From Saxidomus purpurata (lineage: Eukaryota; Mollusca; Bivalvia; Venerida; Veneridae): a stretch of 64,000 nt of DNA. Positions 9,919-24,900 of this stretch are shown here, piece by piece. Location of the stretch: assembly GCA_022818135.1 (NCBI GenBank), contig JAFMSR010000012.1, forward strand, positions 5,216,456 through 5,280,455, written 5' to 3'. A model generated the notes under the pieces. The model was not told where the DNA came from, ran no database searches, and saw only the letters and a program-made list of their open reading frames with translations. A program made the translations under genes and the position numbers. The stretch's first letter is position 1. The number at the start of each line of letters is the position of its first letter.

Positions 9919-12900
9919 CTGTACAACAGAAATATAAGTCATGCATTTATTTTTTTAAATATTCAAAATCAAAAATGGCACAAAAAAACCTTAGCTTTCA
10001 TTTTTCATCTATTTTTAACGACAATCACAACTAAACTGAATTGTTTGCAATATTATTTATATTTACACATAATCTCTGTTACTATAGTAGTTAAGTTTTG
10101 AAACAAGGTTCAATTTCTTACAAACCCTTTGTGGTATTGGTCTAGTACTATTTAACTAATAAATGGATCACAAAAGCAAATAATTTGCCAAAATTTTGCA
10201 CTTTTTGTATAGCATTTAATTTAAATACTACCGGCATTCAAGACTTGCATAAGTCAGCACACCGTCTATTGATGTTACCTAAGTAATGACCGAGACACAA
10301 TCTTAAGTGACCCGTATGGCCGCATTAGACTACTAGCTGCCCTGGTGTAAGCGCTTTATCGAAAGCCTTATAATTGATCGATGTTTTTGTAGCTCACAGA
10401 ATGCTTCAACTCCGACAACTTTTAGAAAAACGGTGCACTGGTTACTATTTTTATGTCTGGAAGAATTCTGTCAGAGGCAGTGTCATGCACACCATTATTA
10501 AGATAAAGAAAATGCATTTGTGTTGATGGACACCAGTAACATGTGTGAATAATGCAAAGTGAGTAAACTCATCTGTGTCAGCTGTATTTCATGTGGTCAG
10601 CAGCTGGAATAAATGTCACCAAGTGATGTTAAGTACAGTAATACTCTATAGTGTTGTGTAGTAATGTAGTACTATATAGTACTCTATGGTGCTGGTGCTT
10701 TAGTACTGTAAAGTACTGTAGTACATTATAGTAATGTGTGGTACATTGTACTACTTGAACAAATTAACCTGATCCTCCTGACCTCAATTTCACGATTGTT
10801 TTTTTGTCTACATTTATTTTTGGTTTTCATTTTAAGGATATGCACGTGGTAAGCTAAATAAAATAATTGATAAATATCATTCATGTCGATGGAAAATATC
10901 GATCGGATCAATAGCTTAGTTGGTAGTGAACTTGTTTTTAAATATTTCTAATCTGTAACTCGTGCGTTCGAGTCCTGCCAACTTCAGTTTTTTTCACTGT
11001 TTGGCTCATTAAATGTTTAAAACTTATATATGTCAGGAATATTATATATTACTTCATCTTGTTCATTTTTCAAATTTTAGTATTTTTCAAAAAGAAAAAC
11101 AAACCTAATAAATGATGCTCATGCATTCCGTGTCGACTGCATTCCTTTTACATACTAGTACCAGATAAAAATATTTATAAAAAATTAAATCAGTTTACTA
11201 GGGATGTAATCGATTCAAACGATATCGATATATCAACGATTAAACACTTTCGATTCGATATCGATTGCCATTTTGAAAAATCGTATATCGAATAATGTTT
11301 TACCGTGCAATGATCTACAGTTTCACGTTCGAAAATTCCATCAAAACTCAACCAGAATATAAACAATCACTCTACCCAGAGTTCCGTGTTTTTCTAACGA
11401 ATGATTTAATCTAATGAAATGTGGTCTCATAGGCAAAAATATTCAGCACTGCAAGGGTTGATATATATTATAGACTAGAACCATTATGTTTAGTACAAAT
11501 AAAGTCAAGAGATTTGGTAGAATATGTAGTCAGTGACTTTTTACACCCATGTATCGATATATCGCTGTATCGTCGATATTTCTAAATCGATACAAAAAAT
11601 TTAATCAATTACATCCCTACAGTCTACCGGATTCGAACCCTTGTACGTACAGACAAGAATTCTACATGCTAACCATTTAGCTTCAATGTTCAAAACATTT
11701 TTAGTTGCCGTTTATTAACAGTACATAACTATTATAAACCGGCGAGAATGTCCATAATTGTAATAAAAAGTACGGCTAATGCAAGATATGCTCACAGAAG
11801 TTGATTTATTCCGCGCAATCACAGAATAATATATTCATGCATAAAGATCAGAATCAGGTTAATTTGTTCGGAAAATACTGTAATATTCTATAGTACTCTA
11901 CCCCTTCTAAGGGGACAATGCAAGGATGCTACAGAGCAAGTTTGGTGGCACTGCATCCACTGGTTCATGAACAGAAGCCATTTAAAGGCTTTTCAGTAAC
12001 AGTGGCCCCTGTGTGCAATGGACCGGACTTATTTCCTGTGTTTTGAAAGGGGACAATGCAAGGATACTAAAGAGCAAGTCAGGTGACATATTCCATCTAT
12101 GAATCATGAGCAGAAGCTGTGTAAAAAATTTCTATTTTTAATTCTGGACCAGATGCTACAGAGCAAATTTGGTGACAATCAATCCATTGGTTGGGAGAAA
12201 ATGCTGTTTTAAAGGTTTTTCTTATTTTAGTAATAGCCGCCTGTGTGTGCACTGGATTAGAACCACATCCTGTTTTTTCATGAAAGGGGACACTACAAGA
12301 ATGCTACAGAGAATGTTTGGTGAAAATCAGACATGCATGTAGTTTCGGCTCAGAGGAGCTAAAAACGAGTATATCTCAGTCTGTGTATTTTAAAGCTATG
12401 AATGAAATGGTTATGTTTAATTTTGCCTTGTGTTTGTATTAATAATATTAATAAGCACTATCCTAACATACTGCTATTTTGGAATATTAACTTAGATTAG
12501 CTTACCTCAATGCTTTCTGACAGTTGTGTAACCGCTGCTGCAGCATGGCATACAAACATACTTGGAGGAATAATATCTTTCATATTCTCTTCTTTACCAT
12601 CGATTTTCAGCTTGCCTCCCGACCAAAATGTCAGCGGCCAGAACGATTGCTGGGAAATAAACTGCAGAAGTGGGTGTTCTGGGTCTACGTCGTTCATCAT
12701 AATACATCTATAAATAAACTTTTTCAATGTCTTAGACACCATTTCTGCTTTTCTTAGACTAGCAACTGGCATTTTCATGAAATGCTCTTTTAAGTCTTCT
12801 TCCATATCAATACTGTATCTATCACTTAAGCTTCCAATAATGCGATCCACACCCAATTCTTCAAGTAGCTCGTGCAAGCAAATAATATGGCACAGTTTCA

Positions 12901-15900
12901 CTCTACTTTCTGGACTTGGTAAATATTGCGATGGAAATCGATGCCCAAGTATGTTAGAACGCTCTTTCACAAATTCAGTTAATGGCATCTGAGGGTCACA
13001 TTTAGTTTTCTTCAACAATGTCAAAATCATATCCAGATAATTTATGAGTTCTAATGACATGTTTGCCGTATCTCTGCTTGCCTTTACAAATGCTACCTCT
13101 ATATCACCTGGTAGTGCTTCCTGCGGTATGGAATGACGGACATCTGCAAGGAGGCTCACAAAATTTCTATAGAGCTCATCAGTAAAAACTATTTTTGGAA
13201 GAGTCTCCAGACTAATATGTGCCTTGCAAGCTAGTAATTCAACAGCTAGCTCCTTTTCGATATTATGAAAATCGTAACATATCTGTTTTCCATGACCATA
13301 CATTAAGCAACTGTTTGATTCTTGATTTAGCCTCTCATCCAAGTCAAATGTTTTATCTATTAAATGTTCTTTCTTCAGTTCTGTCGCTTGAACAACTTTG
13401 AAACAGGCAACATCACTGTTTCGTAGAAGATACTGAAGGTTTTTACAGCTAAATGCAAGTTGTAAAGCCATATCAATAAAGTCATTCTGGGTGCAGATGA
13501 GAAATTCCAGGACTCTGTAGATTTCACTGTCAGTGTCAAGTATTAAACACTCTTCCATTTTTGTATCATTGTTTATTGCCAACAGAGTTTCAAAACCATC
13601 AGTATTTTCTAGCGCCCCTTTAAGAACTTTCCATGAATGCTTGAAGTCTTCAAATTTCTTCCTACTCAGCTTCCTCTTGTTCAGGTCTCTGAGACTGTCA
13701 TGGAACTCCCACACAGTCAATTTCAAACAGTCATATCGTTTCAACATGTAACTAATGTTTATGACAGATGTCATATGCCACTGCATGATATGGTAGATAT
13801 GCTTTGGGAGTGCAAGCATTTCTTCGTGCTTGATGGAAGCTGTAAGAAAAGAGTATGTTTCTCTGTTTGGCCATAGCTGACATAGAAAATCTATCTTTGT
13901 AGGTCTGGCAGACATTCTGAAAAGGCTTGGCATTTGCTCATGACGACATTGTTCAGTTAAGTTCTGTAGATCATTTGTCTCTCTTATAACAACCTCTATA
14001 GAATTAGGTGGCACTTTATAAAGGTCGTTACAGGTATTAATAGCCGTCTGTATTGTCTGGAAACGACAATTAAGTATACTTGAAACAAGACTGTCAAATT
14101 TCGTTTCCAAGTGACCTCTATGAGCTGGAGTTACAAGCGCATTCTTTTCTTTGAACAATATATGTCTGCCTTGGTGCAAAATAGAATGAAGTATCATTCC
14201 TATGTCATGGTCATCCATATTGAGCAATTCTTTCAATCTCTTCCAGTGATGATTTATTTCAGCCAATAGCTGAGATGCAACATCAACTTCTGACAATGTT
14301 CCAGTAACTAATTCCACTACATCTGAAGAGTTTGCTATTCCGAGAGCGACTGATCCAATTAAACATCCTTTCACAAGCAGATGTAAAACATTGCATGAGA
14401 CTTCTGATAAAGTCCTAACAACAAGCTCAGTTTCTATCATGTGTGGTCTAAACGTGTAACCTGGTGTAGTTTGGACTGGGTGTGAGTTCTTTTTACGATT
14501 CTTAACTTGCAAATTTTCTTCTGGAATTTCTCTCTTACACACAACACACACTGCTTTTGTGTCATGCGTTCTGAATAACAAACGCTTTTCACATTCACAT
14601 AGAGCGAAAACAGAATCCAGTATAACCACTTTTTCCATTTTACTAGTAGTAAGGTCTGGACTGTCAGGAAACCCAGGAATAAAGCATTGTTTCAATTGAG
14701 TGGGTTTCAGTAGACATGTTGGTAATAAAGACAAGGTTTGACCACTTGTTGCTTTATAACTGCATAATGAAAGAGCAAAGGTTGATACTAGGATAGAATT
14801 GATCATATATTGCTGGTAGGAAGTTTCTTCACCATGCATGAAATGACTGCACAAAAAATCGCGCTTTCCTAATAGGCATTCCATCAAACTTCGTTGCTCA
14901 ACCGAATACTGTTGCTTTTCGAACAGATTCCAAACTACTGTAGCACGACTCATATCTGTGTCATCAAGCATTCCTCGGTATCTGGATAGATAGAATTCTT
15001 TCATCATCAGAGAATACAGAAGTAGAAGACCATGGACAGGGTGTTTTGATGCAAGATCAATAAGATCTTTCATGCCAGTCTGAAATGACTCTGTTGTTTG
15101 TTTTGCTGCTATGCATGCTTCGCCCTCAATTAAAATCTCAACTGGAACATTTAACACCAAGGTATTTCCTTCTATTGTCCTAAACAAGTAGCCATCTGTC
15201 CATTCAATGCTGTTAACGAACTGATACTCTGTTGATAAATTTCCACAGTGTTTCATTACTGTGCTGATTGCTGAATTCTTTCCAAGTTCTTTTAAAAAGT
15301 ATTCTAGCAAGGACTTATGAATAGCCATGTCGACTAAACCAGTCAGTACTGCATTAAACTGGGTAAGCATATGTGACATGTCTGCTACATCATCATTTGA
15401 TATAACATATGTCAAATGTGATACAGCTGCTTTTAAGTATGCAATAGCAGCAACAAATGGTAATCCAACTTTATGGTCTTGGATAATTTTCCCACAATTC
15501 AGCATTAACTCGTAGTTGTTGTCTACTTCTTCATCAGTTTCAAACGACTCTTTGAGTAAATCAACAGTCAGTAATACAAATGGACACTCCATTCGGCCTT
15601 GCAAAAAGAGATTGTTTAAGCAACTGTGTAGGGCATGTAAAAAAGCACTTTCACTGTCGTCTGATTCCTGTTCGTTTGCATCAATTTCAGGACCAGCAGC
15701 TATAACTTCTCTCAACATGTGTTCATTTTCGCCGAGTTCCTGTTGAACTAGGAAATTTAAAGGCGGTTTTAGAAGATGCATTTCTTCCTCTGGTATAGCA
15801 TTCTCTTCAACTGCTTTGAAAAGATATGTGTAGGCTGTAGTCTCTGTGTCTGTGGATAAACACCTAATCAAATACTGTCTAAGAGTTCTTTGAATATGTA

Positions 15901-18900
15901 CAGATGACCCTTTGCCTTTTGCATGTTGAAACATGCTCGTTAATTCCTCAAAAACATTTTCAGAATTAATCTTTTCCATTGTTAAACTATTTCCAATACT
16001 TTGCAATAATGCAAGATCCAAGCCATAAGGAATAACAAGTTCTGATGCAATATCATTGCAAAGTCTTAATGCATGCAAAGCCTCTGAATCTGTTGATACT
16101 TCAGCAGCCAATACTAAAATATTCCTAACTGTAACTTGCCAGTGATTTATATCAGTAAACTGAGTGACTATTTTTGTGGTTGGGATCATTTTGCAACAAA
16201 TGAAAGAAACTAAGTCCTGCAATACATCATCAGACCATTTAACTATTGTTTCTTCACTTGTTTGAAGTGTATGTGTTTCTATAAGTAAGTCTTTCTGAAG
16301 AGCTGAAGGAATTTCATCAGTGTCGTACATCTGTGCATTGTCAGACTGCACATCAGTATTGTCTTCGGCAACTTCACCAAGATCAATATTGTCTCCAATT
16401 TGCTTCATATCGGTACCTTCCATATGCACGTCTTCGGCAACTTCACCAAGATCAATATTGTCTTCAATTTGCTTCATATCGGTACCTTCCATATGCACGT
16501 AACCCTTATTTTCTTCGGTAGGTAGACCCAATAACTTGTTCATACAAGGGTTGTTTTGGCCTTGCATAATTTCCAATCCATTTTCACAAAAGTCTACTGC
16601 ATATTCATTTTTCATGTTTTCATCTGTTTGAATCACATAAGGGTTTTGGATATTTGAACAACTGGTATCCATTGAACAGTTTAAATTTTGTGTGCCATAA
16701 ACGATTTCAGAGACATCCTTTTCAAAATTCGAAATTACTTTTAGCTCACATATTTGTTCCTCAGCGTCATCATCACCTTTGCATTTACTATTTTCCTCTA
16801 TTTCTATTGACTCTATAGACTCACTTGCTTCAGAATCCGGTTTGTTCAGAAGAACGTCGTCACAAACAGTGCTTTGTCCCTGAAATGCCACAGCTAATTC
16901 ATTAACATCTTTTGACAAATTCATGTACTCAACTTCTTCTTGTTTTTCTAAACCTTCATCAGGGATTAATTTATTGTCATTGTAAGGGAGTAAAGGTTTA
17001 CATCTGGCTTGTTCAAACTGAACCAAGATGTTTGAGTTATCTTTTCTAAAAATATCTTCACACAACTCTAAAAGTAATACAGCTGATCCAAAATGTGACA
17101 TATGCAGCCATCCAGCACAATGCATCCGCGTGAACAGCTGAATGTTATCTGTCATGTTCAGATTCACTTTCTGTTTCAGGAGCCACTGCATGTACTCTGT
17201 TCTTGTATGTCGATCAAGGACTGATGTAAATGAGTAGGAATACAAATTGCAGAAATCTGTTATGTAGTCAGTCAGTAAACATTCATAAGAATCATTTGAT
17301 TCAAGCATGTCTGTTATATTTTTCAATATGAAACTCTCCTGTTGCAAAATAATTTCATTTATGACTTCTTCTGGCAGGTCATCATCTTGTTCCAATTCAC
17401 ATTTTATTTTTGAACGTGTCACTTCTTCCATAAATAAGCCCTTAGTTTCCTCAATACTTTCATATACAACACGAGAAAATGGCAAATTTAAGCAAAGGTC
17501 TGGAGTTTCACATTGATAACATTCGGGCCCTGATACATCTTGGATTTGTTGTCCTTTAATGCTATATGAAAATATACATTCATTACTCATGTTCGCATAC
17601 CAAACCTCTCTTCTCTCAGCGATTAAAGAGTCTTCAATGAAGTAGCTATCAAGCGCTCCTAAATGCTCAAGCTTATAAATTATAATGGCAAGCGGATTTT
17701 TGATTTCCCTACGAATGTGCCTCTCAAGTGCATCGATAAGACTTGCAGATGTATTTAAAGCTTTTGAGTCACAGGCAACATTGACATACCAATCTGAATC
17801 AGCCTCTCCTGTCTTTGCGTCCTGTATATACAGCCAGACCATTTCCCCAAGAATACTTAGGAAAGTTTCAGAGTTTCGTAGTTTTTCAATGATACTATTT
17901 ATACTTGGCACACCACGTCCATGTGAACTATACTGTATCCTCGTAAATGCCCAGAATAGTTCTTCTTTCAGGCAGTCACTCGTTGATAACATACCTTTAA
18001 TTGTCTCCAGTAAAGACTTTGAGCACATGTCTGGTAAAGATGATTTTGGACGTTCAAGGTTTTCTAGAAGAACCAACTTCCATCCAGACAGAAAATTCAT
18101 CTGCGAAAATGAATTGAGATTTTCTTTATTGCTTTGCGAAAAATCTTTGCAGCCTAAATGAACAACAAGGTAAACAAACTTTAGACTGTGCACTCTGTGC
18201 TTTTCTAGATATTCTGCTCTGTACTTTTCAATTAACGACTTTGTCAACATTATATGTATGTCGTCCTCTTGCACACTGCAGTGTACAAGCAAAATCTGTG
18301 TATCAGCACTGTTCCAAAACTGCTGTAGTTTCAGTGACAACTGTTTTTCCGACTTAAAAGCGCCAAGTTTTTCGGACTGACAGTGCCAGTTTGTTAACTC
18401 ATTCACAAGTTTTGTGTGGATATTACTATATGTGAATACTACCGTCATCTGCTCTAATGTTTCCTCATGAGCAGCGGATGCCTGCTGTTGAATGTACGTT
18501 TCAAGACCATCGTGAACAGGCAGTTCGAAATATCTATCTTTTATGACATTACTCGACGACTGGATCGCAGCCATATCAACTTGTGGTAACCGAACTATGA
18601 CTTCTGGTCTTAAAAGCCAAAGCAACTCCCTTTTACATTCTTCTACCAAGTTGATCTCTGATTGTGTGAAGTTTTTCTTGAAATACAAGACAAGCGAAGC
18701 AATCAATTCTTCAGTATAGAAAGGCAAAGCACTGTATCTCGAGAAAGGTTTTCCTTCAATACATGTTATGTTATCGAGCCAGTTGTCAAGTTCTATGACT
18801 AGTTTTGATTCTTCAAGATTCATGATATCTGAAAATGATAGAAACTGTTTTTCAAAACGATTTAAGAAAGGAGGATCAGCATAATCTACATTGTTTTCAT

Positions 18901-21900
18901 CCACCAACACAATGCAACGGAAAGAATCTGCAACATGACAAAAGGGATTGCTATATGGCCCAAGAGCAACTCTGCAATTATTTTTCTTTCCTATCCGTGT
19001 GTAGTTCTGATTCAGCATGTCATACAGGCTACCATAAATAGTTTCCAGATCTTTCAACACAAGAACAATACCTTGCTCCATACACAAAATAATTCTGCTG
19101 AGAATCCTGTAGCTATAATCGTCCGTTAGGTCCTCTTTAAACTGACTACCAAATATGATTTCTTTCCTTTCTCTACCTGATTCTTTCAAGTTGTGTTCCA
19201 AAATACCAAGAACAGATTCACCTTTCGTTATGATCATTAGGTGCCTTGCCATTGTGTCATTTATGTTACTTCTGATGAGATCAACAGCGGACAATGATAA
19301 CTGTATGTTACTTTGAAAACAATCTTTGAAATGACCTAATAAGACATGAAGTCCTGACTTTAAACCACCGAAGTTCCTTAGAAGCCCTTCCATTATGACA
19401 GTAGACTTTTTCAGCGGTGTAAGATTCTTGTAATCTTTTGATAGTGTCCTAGCTATGAACTTGACAAGCGAGTAGAAATCTCGTAATCCATGAAAATTTT
19501 GAAATTGCAGCTTTTTCGTGTACGATGTGTAGGTATGTGCTACCTGCTCTAACTCATGTTGTATATCTTTTTGAGAGAGCAAAATTTTCTCCTCATTCCA
19601 AGACAACCCATCATGAACTACTGCACCATCTATGAAAGACTTACTTATTGACATGGCGGTTTCAAACAATTCTTCTTGGTCCATATCAGGCCGAGACAAG
19701 TGTATGGCTCTGTTCATTTTTGAGGCATCTAATGCCCAGTTCGAAATACCAACAACAGCTACATTTGGGTGACTTTGTCCATCCGGTTCAAGGAGATTGT
19801 GCAATACTTTCAATGGATTGAATCTGGAAATTTCAGCTAAACCTATTTCATCAAGGATCACTACTGACAAAACAGAATCCTGACTGTTTGATTTCTGATA
19901 ATTTTCAGCCTTTTCAAACACTTTGACGATTCCATCAGATGTAGATGACTCTGAGCCTTGGAAAGACACACAATACAACTGTGGTAATGTCTTGAAAAAC
20001 TCATTTGTTGAATCTTTTCCTCTCAAATTACTTCTAATGACTTGCATAGCTAATGACTTGCTACATCCTGGTTTACCAACAACAAATATTGGTATCCTGT
20101 TCAATATACACACCAGTATGACAAAAACATTCTCTTGCAGGGCAGTGTTCTTTGCTATTCCGGGGGGTAAGACCATTCTGTTCAAAATATCTTTCTGTTC
20201 CTCTTTGATGATATTATGTAGTTCATCTTCTGTTGAGATACTGTGGTACTTATTTCTTGTAAATCCTTCAATCAGCTTCTGTCGATACCTTGCCCTCACT
20301 GACTTATATAAAAATCTGCTATGATAACAGTGTGCAAGCGATAAAATGATTGCTTTAACTTTGGTATCAATCTGTAGTTGACATGACAACTGTTTCTTTT
20401 TGAGAATTGATATAAACCAAGGCACAAGTGTTTTGCATCTTTGTACATCTCGTAAACTAACAACACATGTCGATGATTCTATTTCTCGAACAAAAGCTTG
20501 TGAAATTGAAAGGAGATCACTAAATAATGAATGTTCCCTTGTCTCATTACAGAATACACTTTCAACCATTCTTGTTATGTACTTTATTTCATCTTTTTCA
20601 CTCAAACTCCCAAAGTCCCAGACATAGTCTACCATCATTTCTGGCAAAGGAAGTACTCTATATACCAGCTTAGACAATTCGTCTGTTTTCACTTTGCCTG
20701 CGAGTCCTGCTGTATGAATCGCCTCTATTGTCCGTAACTTGTATGGATTACAAGCACCCATTACGATCAAGTTTGGAGACAATAAACAGCCGTTGCACCT
20801 GTGGTGACAAATAATGTCACAAATCACACCTATGTTTTCAGACGTGTTTATTTCATCAAAAAATAACCATCTCTGCACTGCTGTACTATTCCGACATTTT
20901 GTATTCTCCTTCATTACTGTATCAATAATATCTAACATGCTGACGCCTGCATGTATGTTCATTACTTTAAATTCTACCTCACAAATGCTTGCTAAATACC
21001 GAATGAGGGAAGTTTTTCCACAACCCGTTTCTCCCATGATAACAATAGGTACCTTTGACTGAATCCTCATCATAATCAAAACCATTTTCAGAAGGTTGTC
21101 GGGGGTAAGTGCATAGTCCTTCGACAACTCATTAAGCTGCTTCTCAGTGAAAGAAGTGGGGTTTGTTCTCGCCACTCTCTGTAACATATTTTGTAGATCA
21201 ACCTGTTTCATTGCGCTAAAGTCTTGAAGGCTTCTTTTCATTTGACTTTCAAAAACTTTCCGCACATGGTCCGGTACTTTTTCACGGTCACGATACATGG
21301 GTGAAAGAGTGTGTATGTTTTGATTATGGAAAACATATATCAAGTGATTGCTTTCTTCCCAACGTATCATTCCATCAACTCGGTGAATTATTTTTGCTAC
21401 CAAATCATTAGGTTGGCTTTGACTGTCAATGAGACTTTCGTTGCCTGCCACTGTTGAACTTTGCGTTGACCTACACGCATTGACCGATCTCGCAGCAAAC
21501 TCTACCGATACATCAACCATCGCTTTAACAAGATTACTCCTAACTGTTGGGACTGTAGACTGGCCGATCATCTCAGAAATATGGGCCACTTTGAAAAAGG
21601 AACTGCATGAGAACTTTTTCAGCTGGTCAGACAAAACATTCAGGAAAATATGAACCATTGTAAAAGATATGTCTGTTGTTATGTTCATATGTTTCTTCAG
21701 AAGTATTCTGCATTGCTCGGTTTGCAAAGGTTTTGTCTGCTTTTTACCTGAGAAATGTAACTCTTCTCTGTCAGTAACTCCTTTTTCGAGTGCACACAGG
21801 TAGTGGCATACAACTTGAACTGGGCTGTTTATTTCCTGGCTACATGTAAAATCACAGAAGTCGTTCCAGAGCAAATGTTCTCTTTGAAAAGATGTAACTG

Positions 21901-24900
21901 TCGTCAAACTATTTCTTAAGGAATTATTTATTGTGTTTGCTATTTCAAAACATACATTCTCTGTGGGTAGGTAAAAGGCCACCTTCCCTGATGCAACAAA
22001 TTTCATTACGACCAGTTCAAACAGGAATGTATCTAGCTCCCATGCTTCATCTACAGTTCCAATATTTAAATGAAGTGTATGATAGTTCCGTATCTTTAGC
22101 GCATTCAGATTTGATATGAGCATGTTCTTCCTCATTTGCCCACTCACATGAAGTGAAACAGTAGATCGACCAGCAGAGACAGACTTCTTGCAAATGTTTG
22201 TGGTTTTCCCCAAGCCAGCTACTTCTGATGTATAGGTAAAAACCTGTGGATACTCTGAATGAAATAGATTTTGGATGGCCCTATTCGATACAGGTTGAAC
22301 TGTTGCCAAACTTTCGTTCAGCTGATCAACGAACGGATGATTTTTTGACCCACGGCATACTACTGCCAACAAATAGTCTTTGTAGTTTCTAAGGTTCTGT
22401 AATTCTTCTACCAGCTTAAACTGTACTTCATTTTGCAAATCCTCAATGTTTGCTATACAATACAAGGGCATGGTTCCGTAGAAACCCCAAGATCCCTTGC
22501 ATCTCTGCAGTACCAACTCTATTTCATTCCATGTTGTTTCTTTTGTACAAAGCAGTAACTGATTTGGTTCAGGATATCGATGGGTAGTATTCCTGTACAA
22601 TGCAAGAACAGTCCTTAGGACAAATTCACTATTTTCATCCAGCTGGGCAACAAGCAATTTGCCTTTGAGAACACATTCAGTTATTTTTGTTGTTGTATCA
22701 TCATTTATCATATCCCGATAGTAAAAGGTGAGATGTCCATACATTTCATGGAGTGATCTCCCTATTTCTTCCAACATTGAACATTCATCAAATAGTAGAA
22801 ACAGTTCTTTTCTAAATGTTTCTGAAAGAGTTTTGGCATTCAAAAGCGGATGAATATATTTAAGTACTGCCTCTGCTATGTCCCTGCCAGTACCATTTTC
22901 AAGAAAATCAAAAATAAGACGTAACTGACAGCCTTGTATGAAATTCATCAAGTAATATTTGTTCCTTGCCATGTGCATGTTAGTCATCCACTCATCCAAC
23001 TCGCAAATTAATTTGTCTTTCGTTGAAAGTAGCTCGCTTGAATTCAGACTCAGTTTAAATGTCTTGTATTTCATATGACCGTGGGCATACAGGTCATATA
23101 GCGTGTCTCTTATCTCTAGGCATAAATCTACGTATTGTACAAAAACTCTGAATTCATCTCGATTGAAACTGCTTTCTGCACTTTGTCTTTCTGTGTTAAG
23201 CAACAGAAGAGCGCGGCTTCTGATATCTGTTACAGCTGCCTCCTGCTTAGTATATCTGTTTTTATTTTCTTTGTATGACACTTCAATAAGTACACGTTCC
23301 TGTTCCGAACAGAGCGTAAATCCAAACTTTCCCTTGTTAATAATACTCTTTACGATTTCTTTCGTCTGCTGACCGCGATTTGCTACATTGTTGTAAAGGG
23401 ACTTCAAATTGTGCAAATGTAGACAGCAATCGCTAATCTTTTCTGGGATGCTATCTGCATTCTTTCCAAGTGCAGATGTTTGTTTCTGTAATGTTTGAAA
23501 TATCCAGTGACTGCCCTTTTCATTTAAGTGCGCTGGAGTAAGTAGTGGTTGTAAAAATCTTTTCACTTCAATCAGAGCAGATACAGTAGACTCCTGCACA
23601 TGCGATTCAGATATATCCTCAACTGCGTCTATCAAGTTTCTAACATCTTCTATTGCTATGTCTCTGAGAAATTCAATAAGAAGTGATGATTTTCCTATTT
23701 CCAACATGATGGAAACTGTTATGTCTGAAAAATTATCTGCCAGTTTGAAAATTGTCTTCAGAGCAATCTGGATATCTTTCAATGTATAACTGGAGATGTT
23801 CTGATGAACCAACTCTTCAAAAGATTGCAGGGCTGAGTGAAGCTCAGCATCATTTGACAGGTTGTATCCAAGTGCTTCGAGCACAGAAGTCATAGCTTTT
23901 GCCTTTTCTAATACCTCGGTTTTCCTTGACAGCTGATAAAGTGTTTTTGTTACTGTACCTTTGACTGGCCGTGACAAGACTTTATCAGCTATTTTGATTT
24001 CTTCAGAGACATTTGCCATTTTAAACATTTCTTGTACTGAATGCATAGATGTAGAAGAGTCCGTCTCTAATGATATCCATTTTTTCTCAAATAACTGAAT
24101 CCCTTCTTCTTTCAAAATTTTCATATATTGTACAATTTGCTCTGTATCTTGCATCTCCTGTACATACAAATTTTCTTCCTCTTGAATGTAATCACTCAAT
24201 GTTTCAAAATCAAACATATACCGAACAGAAACTAGCCCATCAAGAGATGTTGAAGTTTTCAAGTATTCTGTAAAGGACCTCAAAACAGTTTTTCCACACA
24301 CATTCCAAAAAACAGCTGATGTAATGACTGTATGCAAAGCAGTACAAGCTGTTGGCAACTCCACTAAATCTACCCAAAGCCAGTTCGGTGAGGAAATTTC
24401 TTTTATTGACAGCCTGCCATGGTTAATCTTGAGTTTGATCTTTTCAACTTTCTTTAATACAGCAGAAAGGTTTGGCATCATTGTATCAGCTGTTCTATTT
24501 TGCACTTCTTCAAGAACCTCTTGTACATTTTTCACAGTCAGCTTTGCTGTTTCAACTGTTTGTCTAAAGTTAGCGTGCACAGCTTCAATATTTTCCATTG
24601 TCATCCCCCCTAGCCAAAGGAGCCTTTTCGTCTTTTCATCTCTCATCTTAATTTTTGATGTAAACTCAACATCTACTTCATTGTTTCTCAGGAAATGTGT
24701 TACTTGCTTGATACATGACATCACCTGTTTGAAAGTTTCGTTATCTCTAACGTTATGTATGCGTCTACCTTCACCGCTTTCAATAAGTTCCCAAAAGGCT
24801 ACATGCTGTATCTGATTGTCGAACATACCAAATATTTCCTCTTGTACAGTTTTCTTGAAAAAAAGGTCTGTGATGGCACAGACAATATCTTCAGTGGTCC

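Larger units (their letters stand above)
9919..12505 (-). other. Intron 7 of the RNF213-like gene
   Basis: 2,587 bases between donor GTAAGC and acceptor TTGTACAG. Contents: a GTACT-rich low-complexity patch (10630-10750), two tRNA-like sequences, one hAT-type MITE and a family H copy (11890-12380). The rest (9930-10620, 10990-11190, 11700-11880) shows nothing recognisable. Confidence 0.65.

Noticed and set aside
10905..10985. Functional tRNA gene
   Set aside because: A/B-box spacing is too long and a TTTTT run lies inside; no cloverleaf could be drawn.
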